Positions 13,076-16,377 of a DNA stretch of 16,377 nt are shown here, piece by piece. Origin of the DNA: an uncultured Collinsella sp. GTDB taxonomy: Bacteria > Actinomycetota > Coriobacteriia > Coriobacteriales > Coriobacteriaceae. Under the pieces are notes generated by a model. The model saw nothing but the letters and a program-made list of their open reading frames with translations, was not told the DNA's origin and ran no database searches. The DNA is taken from the NCBI GenBank assembly GCA_900543025.1, contig UQPP01000038.1, forward strand, positions 1-16,377, given 5' to 3'. Positions within the stretch are counted from its first letter, which is position 1, and every line of letters begins with the position of its first letter. A program made the translations under genes and the position numbers.

Positions 13076-14527
13076 TTACTTTTTGCGGGAATTGGTGAAA
13101 GCCATGAGGGCCAGGCCAATAGCCAACCAGCCGATCACGATGCTCCACTCCACCATGTTGAGGGAGGCGGGAGAGAACGGAATCACAAGCAGGCCGATGA
13201 TGATGGCGCAGGCAGCGATAGCGAGGCCGATGCCAAACTTGCCGCCGGGCACCTCGTAGGGACGAGGCAGGTCGGGCTCGGTGAAGCGCATGCGCAGGCA
13301 AGCGAGGGCGACCATGCCACAGGAGAAGATGAAGGCGAGAGCCGACACGTTGGTCAGGGGGATGAGCATGTTCTTGCCCAAAAACGGTCCGACGACGGTG
13401 ATGACGCCCAGAACGACGCAGGCAAGCTTGGGAGCGCCGGACTTGGGGTCGACCTCGGCGAACTTCTCGGGCAGCTGGCCCTTGCGGCCCATGGCGAGCA
13501 TGATGCGGCTCGTGGCGCCGTAGAAAGAGTTCATCGGGCCCATGGGTCCAAGCGTGGCGATGACGAGCATGGCCAGGTACAGGAGCATGTTGATGCCCTT
13601 GAGGCAGGCAAGCGCGGGAACCGGGCTCTTAACAAACTCATGCCAGTCGAGGATGGTGCCGAACGAGTAGATGCAGACCATGTAGAAGCCGCCGGCGGCC
13701 AGCAGGGCCAGGGAGATGATCTTGCCGAACTTGTTCCAGTTGAGACCCTCGGCTGCTTCCTCAGCCTGCTGAGGAATGGTGTCGAAACCGGCGTAGAAAA
13801 ACGGGGTCAGAACCAGGACCGACACGATGCCGGCGAACAGGCTGGTGCTCTCGGTAGCGGCCTTGCCGCCGCCAGCACCGGCGACCTGGGAGAACACGGG
13901 CATGGCGTTGTCCGGCGAGCCGGTGAACAGCGAGACGCCCATGGCGAGCAGCATGCCGCAGAGCAGGGCCTTGGTCAGGAAGGCCTGGAGCTTGGCGGCC
14001 GAGCTGGCACCGCGGAAGTTGAGGAAGATGACGTAGACTGCAAAGCCGAGCGCGATCAGCGTCGGGAACAGGTAAACGTCGGCGCCCAGGATGGTGTAGA
14101 GCTTGACGGCGCGCAGCCACTCAAGACCGGGCAGGCTGCCGAACATCTCGGACACGAGGGTCGAAATGGCGATGGCCTCCCACGGGCACAGGATGCCGTT
14201 GCCCAGAGCCAAAAGCCATCCGGTGATGTAGCTCAGCGTACGGCCAAAGCTACGATCGACATACTCGACGATGCCGCCCGAGATGGGAATAGCAGCCGTG
14301 AGCTCACCGAAAACAGCTCCGACGGGCACGAGGAAGATTGCACCCAAGAGGAATGCGATCATAGCGGGAACGGGACCGCCGCCCACGACCATCCAGTCGC
14401 CGACCTGCAGAACCCAACCGGTGCCGATGATGGCACCGAAACCGATGGTGAAGAAGTTCCAGAGCGAAAGCGTTTTCTTCATACCGCCGTTATCCTCGAC
14501 TGCAACTTCTGCGTTCTTGTCCGCCAT
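13076..14527 (-). CDS. APC-superfamily amino acid permease
   Basis: Integral membrane transporter (483 residues) with about 12 hydrophobic helices. The first helix carries GFGAIIGTGW (the substrate- and ion-binding break of the APC fold), and PISGGIVEYVDRSFG matches the TM2-TM3 signature of the amino acid-polyamine-organocation family. It probably brings an amino acid or small amide into the cell by proton-coupled symport or exchange; the exact substrate is unknown. The ATG at 14527 has GGAGGGG 4 nt upstream; the longer frame from 14566 has no site. It is followed by the amidohydrolase on the same strand, and the two probably form one pathway. The upstream gap of 360 bp to the divergent peptidase gene leaves room for a long, structured leader. 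Confidence 0.93.
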   Translation of the reverse strand: MADKNAEVAVEDNGGMKKTLSLWNFFTIGFGAIIGTGWVLQVGDWMVVGGGPVPAMIAFLLGAIFLVPVGAVFGELTAAIPISGGIVEYVDRSFGRTLSYITGWLLALGNGILCPWEAIAISTLVSEMFGSLPGLEWLRAVKLYTILGADVYLFPTLIALGFAVYVIFLNFRGASSAAKLQAFLTKALLCGMLLAMGVSLFTGSPDNAMPVFSQVAGAGGGKAATESTSLFAGIVSVLVLTPFFYAGFDTIPQQAEEAAEGLNWNKFGKIISLALLAAGGFYMVCIYSFGTILDWHEFVKSPVPALACLKGINMLLYLAMLVIATLGPMGPMNSFYGATSRIMLAMGRKGQLPEKFAEVDPKSGAPKLACVVLGVITVVGPFLGKNMLIPLTNVSALAFIFSCGMVALACLRMRFTEPDLPRPYEVPGGKFGIGLAIAACAIIIGLLVIPFSPASLNMVEWSIVIGWLAIGLALMAFTNSRKK

Positions 14528-14887
14528 TGTTCCCCTCCTTTCCTTTTTGACGCCCCTTGACGTCACCCCTTGCGCGGTCTGTTTTGCCGCGCTCTTTTAT
14601 TTCGTGGCTTTAAGATACGGCCTTGGCGCAGCAGCTCCGCTTGTAGCTCGACCGAAGGCAGAACTGCAAAACGAGCGGCGCCGTTTTTGGGACGAACGGC
14701 ACGGTTTGCCGCTCATTGCTGCCGCCCGCCCGACGGGCGTACGTTCATCGGACGCATAGAGAGATGTTTTTGAGGCCGTGTGTTTTGCGCCTTTCGTACC
14801 GTTTACCGAGCTTTTGACGCGCAGACCCATTTGTTGCACATCTTTTTTGTAGGATAGACAGGTTATACATGAGACAAGGCGGTACGA
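14528..14887. promoter_or_regulatory. Divergent 360-bp intergenic region with nested hairpins
   Basis: It has no coding signal. Visible structures are GCGCGG-CAAAACAGA-CCGCGC (minus strand, near 14571-14591), and GAGCGGC/GCCGCTC around an inner GCCGTT/AACGGC (about 14673-14713). The outer stem, read on the minus strand, ends in GTTTTGC, so it could act as a weak terminator or leader switch for the permease. Candidate promoter pieces toward the peptidase include TTGTTG and TTATAC, but no pair has normal spacing. No known riboswitch core was recognised. Confidence 0.5.
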
Positions 14888-15922
14888 ATGGCATACGGAT
14901 ACAACGACGGTGATCAACGGCGACAAAGCGTTCGCCTTGCTGGCCGTACCACGCCGACGCCCAGAAGTGCCACGAGCGGCAATCCGCAACGTCCTCAAGA
15001 GCAACCCAGGCCTTCGTCTCGGCAGCAGACAAGCAGAACGCGGCAGAGTGGCCGTCCGAGCATGGACACAAGCGCGCAGCAAGATAGCCGCTTGGGCGCG
15101 CGCACTCGACAGCGTCAGGCCGAGGTTCCGCAACTGCGCCGCAACGGCGTACGTTATCCCGGCAGCCATATCAACCGCTTCTTTTCGCATCCCCAAGGCG
15201 GACGCGACGGCAAGTCTTACCGCTCGACATCGCACGTGAATGCCCCCGCCCTGCCGGCTCGTCGACTTCGCCTCGCACTGTGCTCTATCCTCACCTGTCT
15301 GGTCTTTGTGCTTATGAGCTCCTGTATGTCCCACGGCTCGGCCGGTCTCGAGCCCACCGCCGAGGACAAGCTGCTCAAGGCCCCCGTCGCGCCCGGTTAT
15401 TCTTTCGCCTTTTCGACCCCGCGCTCGCAATGGCAAACCGGCACGATGCCCCATATCTATCAGATCGACCCTGCGTGGTCTGAGCTGCCTTACGCCGGCG
15501 GCACCATCCGCCAAAATGCCTGCGGGCCTACGTGCCTCACCATGGTCTATATCTTTAAGACGGGACGCACCGATATGACCCCCGTCGATATGTGCGCGCT
15601 TTCCGAGGCGGGCAATTACGCCCCCACCGGTGCAACCGAATGGTCGTTTATGACGAGCGGCGCGTGGCAGTTGGGACTTAACGGAACGGAGCTCCATAAC
15701 GATCGCGACTCTATGACTCAGGCGCTGCGTTCGGGAGCGCCCGTCATCGCCGCCGTTCGGCCGGGCGCCTTTACCAACGTGGGCCACTACATTGTGCTTT
15801 ACGGTATTGACGACACCGACCAGATTGGCGTCTACGACCCCAACTCGGCCAGCCGCAGCGCCCGCCGCTGGGGCTGCGTAGAGGTCCTTAACGAAGTCGA
15901 AGCCATGTGGGCCTACTACTAG
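14888..15922 (+). CDS. Membrane-anchored C39-like cysteine peptidase
   Basis: Protein of 344 residues in three parts. Residues 1-125 are polar, rich in Arg, Gln, Ser and Pro and probably disordered; a hydrophobic segment (about 127-146) follows; residues 150-344 form a papain-like domain of the Peptidase_C39_2 type (PF13529). Catalytic residues fit: C212 in RQNACGPTCLTMV, H300 in GHYIVLYGID, and D317 in VYDPNS. The positive N-terminal side suggests an N-in, C-out orientation, putting the peptidase outside the membrane. Such domains cleave peptides or wall-linked substrates; many bacterial members have no known target. AAGGCGG lies just before the ATG at 14888. It is the only plus-strand gene, divergent from the permease. 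A repeat element begins directly at its stop codon. Confidence 0.88.
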   Translation: MAYGYNDGDQRRQSVRLAGRTTPTPRSATSGNPQRPQEQPRPSSRQQTSRTRQSGRPSMDTSAQQDSRLGARTRQRQAEVPQLRRNGVRYPGSHINRFFSHPQGGRDGKSYRSTSHVNAPALPARRLRLALCSILTCLVFVLMSSCMSHGSAGLEPTAEDKLLKAPVAPGYSFAFSTPRSQWQTGTMPHIYQIDPAWSELPYAGGTIRQNACGPTCLTMVYIFKTGRTDMTPVDMCALSEAGNYAPTGATEWSFMTSGAWQLGLNGTELHNDRDSMTQALRSGAPVIAAVRPGAFTNVGHYIVLYGIDDTDQIGVYDPNSASRSARRWGCVEVLNEVEAMWAYY

Positions 15923-16270
15923 TCATTGGGGACTCATTGGGGACAGACTTAAATGAGTGGTCGTCGGGGACAGTCTTACGGACGCCGGCCGAGAGCAGAC
16001 GAAAAGGGCCATCCCGAACTGCTTGGAACTGCCAGCACGGAAAGCGCATCCTGCTTTGGGGCCCAATAGCGGGGTGCGCTTTCCGTTAGCGGCCCGTTTG
16101 GGAAACTAGGGACCGCTTTTCGACAATAATCCGGGATGCATTTTCCGATTGAGGGCCTCAAGGGAAACCGCACCCCATGTTGGACGCTCATTCTGGGATG
16201 TGCTTTCCGCAGTTGATCGATGCGGCCTTTAAGGACTGTCCCAAGCTGCCGGCAGGAAAGGAACGTCCCC
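15923..16270. mobile_element. Non-coding element with inverted GGGGAC-type ends (REP/IS remnant-like)
   Basis: Directly after the stop codon, TCATTGGGGAC occurs twice in tandem (15923-15933, 15934-15944), then GGGGACAGACTT (15939-15950) and GGGGACAGTCTT (15966-15977). The right side has the inverse AAGGACTGTCCC (16231-16242) and GTCCCCAA (16265-16272). Nothing inside looks coding. GGGGACAGTC-type ends are common around REP-associated transposase (RAYT) or IS remnants in gut Actinobacteria and Firmicutes, so this may be a transposase-less relic. That assignment is an inference. Confidence 0.55.
16000..16209. repeat. Six to seven copies of a GGGATGCGCTTTCCG-like 15-mer, mixed orientation
   Basis: Plus-strand copies: 16071-16085 (GGGGTGCGCTTTCCG), 16109-16123 (GGGACCGCTTTTCGA), 16133-16147 (GGGATGCATTTTCCG) and 16195-16209 (GGGATGTGCTTTCCG). 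Minus-strand copies: 16051-16038 (GGATGCGCTTTCCG), 16176-16162 (GGGGTGCGGTTTCCC) and a weaker one at 16015-16000. Neighbouring opposite copies can form hairpins, for example 16039-16048 with 16075-16084 (10 bp, perfect). Confidence 0.75.
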
Positions 16271-16328
16271 AAGTGCCGGGTTTCCGCAGCCTGCAATGCT
16301 CCTCATGAACAGCCGCCTCAATAATCAG

Positions 16329-16351
16329 AACCACCCTTAAAAAGGGTGGTT
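16329..16351. terminator. Terminator-like hairpin near the window end
   Basis: AACCACCCTT-AAA-AAGGGTGGTT is a perfect 10-bp stem with a 3-nt loop. TTGCTCTT follows on the plus strand and CTGATTATT on the minus strand, so it could stop transcripts from either side, including one from the peptidase gene through the repeat element or from a minus-strand gene beyond the window. Confidence 0.65.
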
Positions 16352-16377
16352 TGCTCTTAGGGTATAACCCACGGGCC

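Noticed and set aside
12956..14560. 534-codon plus-strand ORF opposite the permease
   Set aside because: Very acidic, His/Gln/Gly/Asp-rich shadow translation; the opposite strand encodes a clear APC permease.
14528..14760. T-box or amino-acid riboswitch upstream of the permease
   Set aside because: Hairpins are present, but I could not find a T-box 5'-TGGNACCGCG-like core or any other known riboswitch signature.
14597..15787. 396-codon minus-strand ORF opposite the C39-like peptidase
   Set aside because: No family motifs, Arg-rich shadow; the plus strand has the Cys/His/Asp catalytic pattern.
16000..16209. Possible CRISPR array
   Set aside because: Copies are 15 nt, degenerate and in both orientations, spacers are irregular and short, and no cas gene is nearby.
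15976..16296. 106-codon minus-strand ORF in the terminal repeat element
   Set aside because: It is a translation of the repeats (for example HLGTFL and LGTVLK come from the inverted GGGGAC ends) with no ribosome binding site or conserved domain.

Overview
The window looks like the start of a draft-genome contig from a high-GC anaerobic gut actinobacterium of the class Coriobacteriia, most likely Collinsella or a close relative. This is inferred from gene content (rubrerythrin, a clusterless MutY-like glycosylase, LytS/LytTR pairs), GC-rich codon use and TTTTT-tailed GC-rich terminators; no marker gene proves it. Bases 1-50 are not biological: they are Illumina Nextera P7 adapter with an i7 index and the Tn5 mosaic end, and they cut off the 3' end of the first gene.

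Nearly all genes are on the minus strand. From left to right: a truncated rubrerythrin (51-583); a MutY-like DNA glycosylase (698-1603) 21 bp downstream of an Rrf2/IscR-type Fe-S regulator (1625-2110); a repeat-rich control region (2111-2330); tRNA-Asp(GUC) with promoter and terminator (2415-2608); a non-coding block with a 145-bp near-perfect palindrome (2641-2785); and a YfcE-type metallophosphatase (2942-3409).

The centre (3504-11548) holds two paralogous LytS-type histidine kinase/LytTR response regulator pairs. Operon A is a GT2-like glycosyltransferase, kinase 1 and regulator 1; the glycosyltransferase and kinase share an ATGA stop/start overlap. Operon B is kinase 2 and regulator 2. 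Between them lie a UMF1/Atg22-like transporter and a zinc-dependent phospholipase C-like protein. Both kinases have two N-terminal membrane segments, a GAF-like region and HisKA_7TM-like/HATPase domains instead of the usual 5TM-LYT sensor. Terminator-like hairpins sit just upstream of the ribosome binding sites of both operons and of the metallophosphatase.

The right part has an APC-superfamily permease followed by a cytosolic amidohydrolase (minus strand, 11667-14527), probably uptake and hydrolysis of an amino-acid-derived or peptide-like substrate. Divergent to it is a membrane-anchored C39-like cysteine peptidase with a long Arg-rich disordered tail (14888-15922). The window ends in a non-coding element (15923-16270) bounded by inverted GGGGACAGTCTT-type repeats and filled with six or seven copies of a 15-nt motif in mixed orientation, then a terminator. 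The best candidates for something undescribed are the duplicated two-component cluster with its glycosyltransferase, the two repeat elements, and the hairpin leaders.
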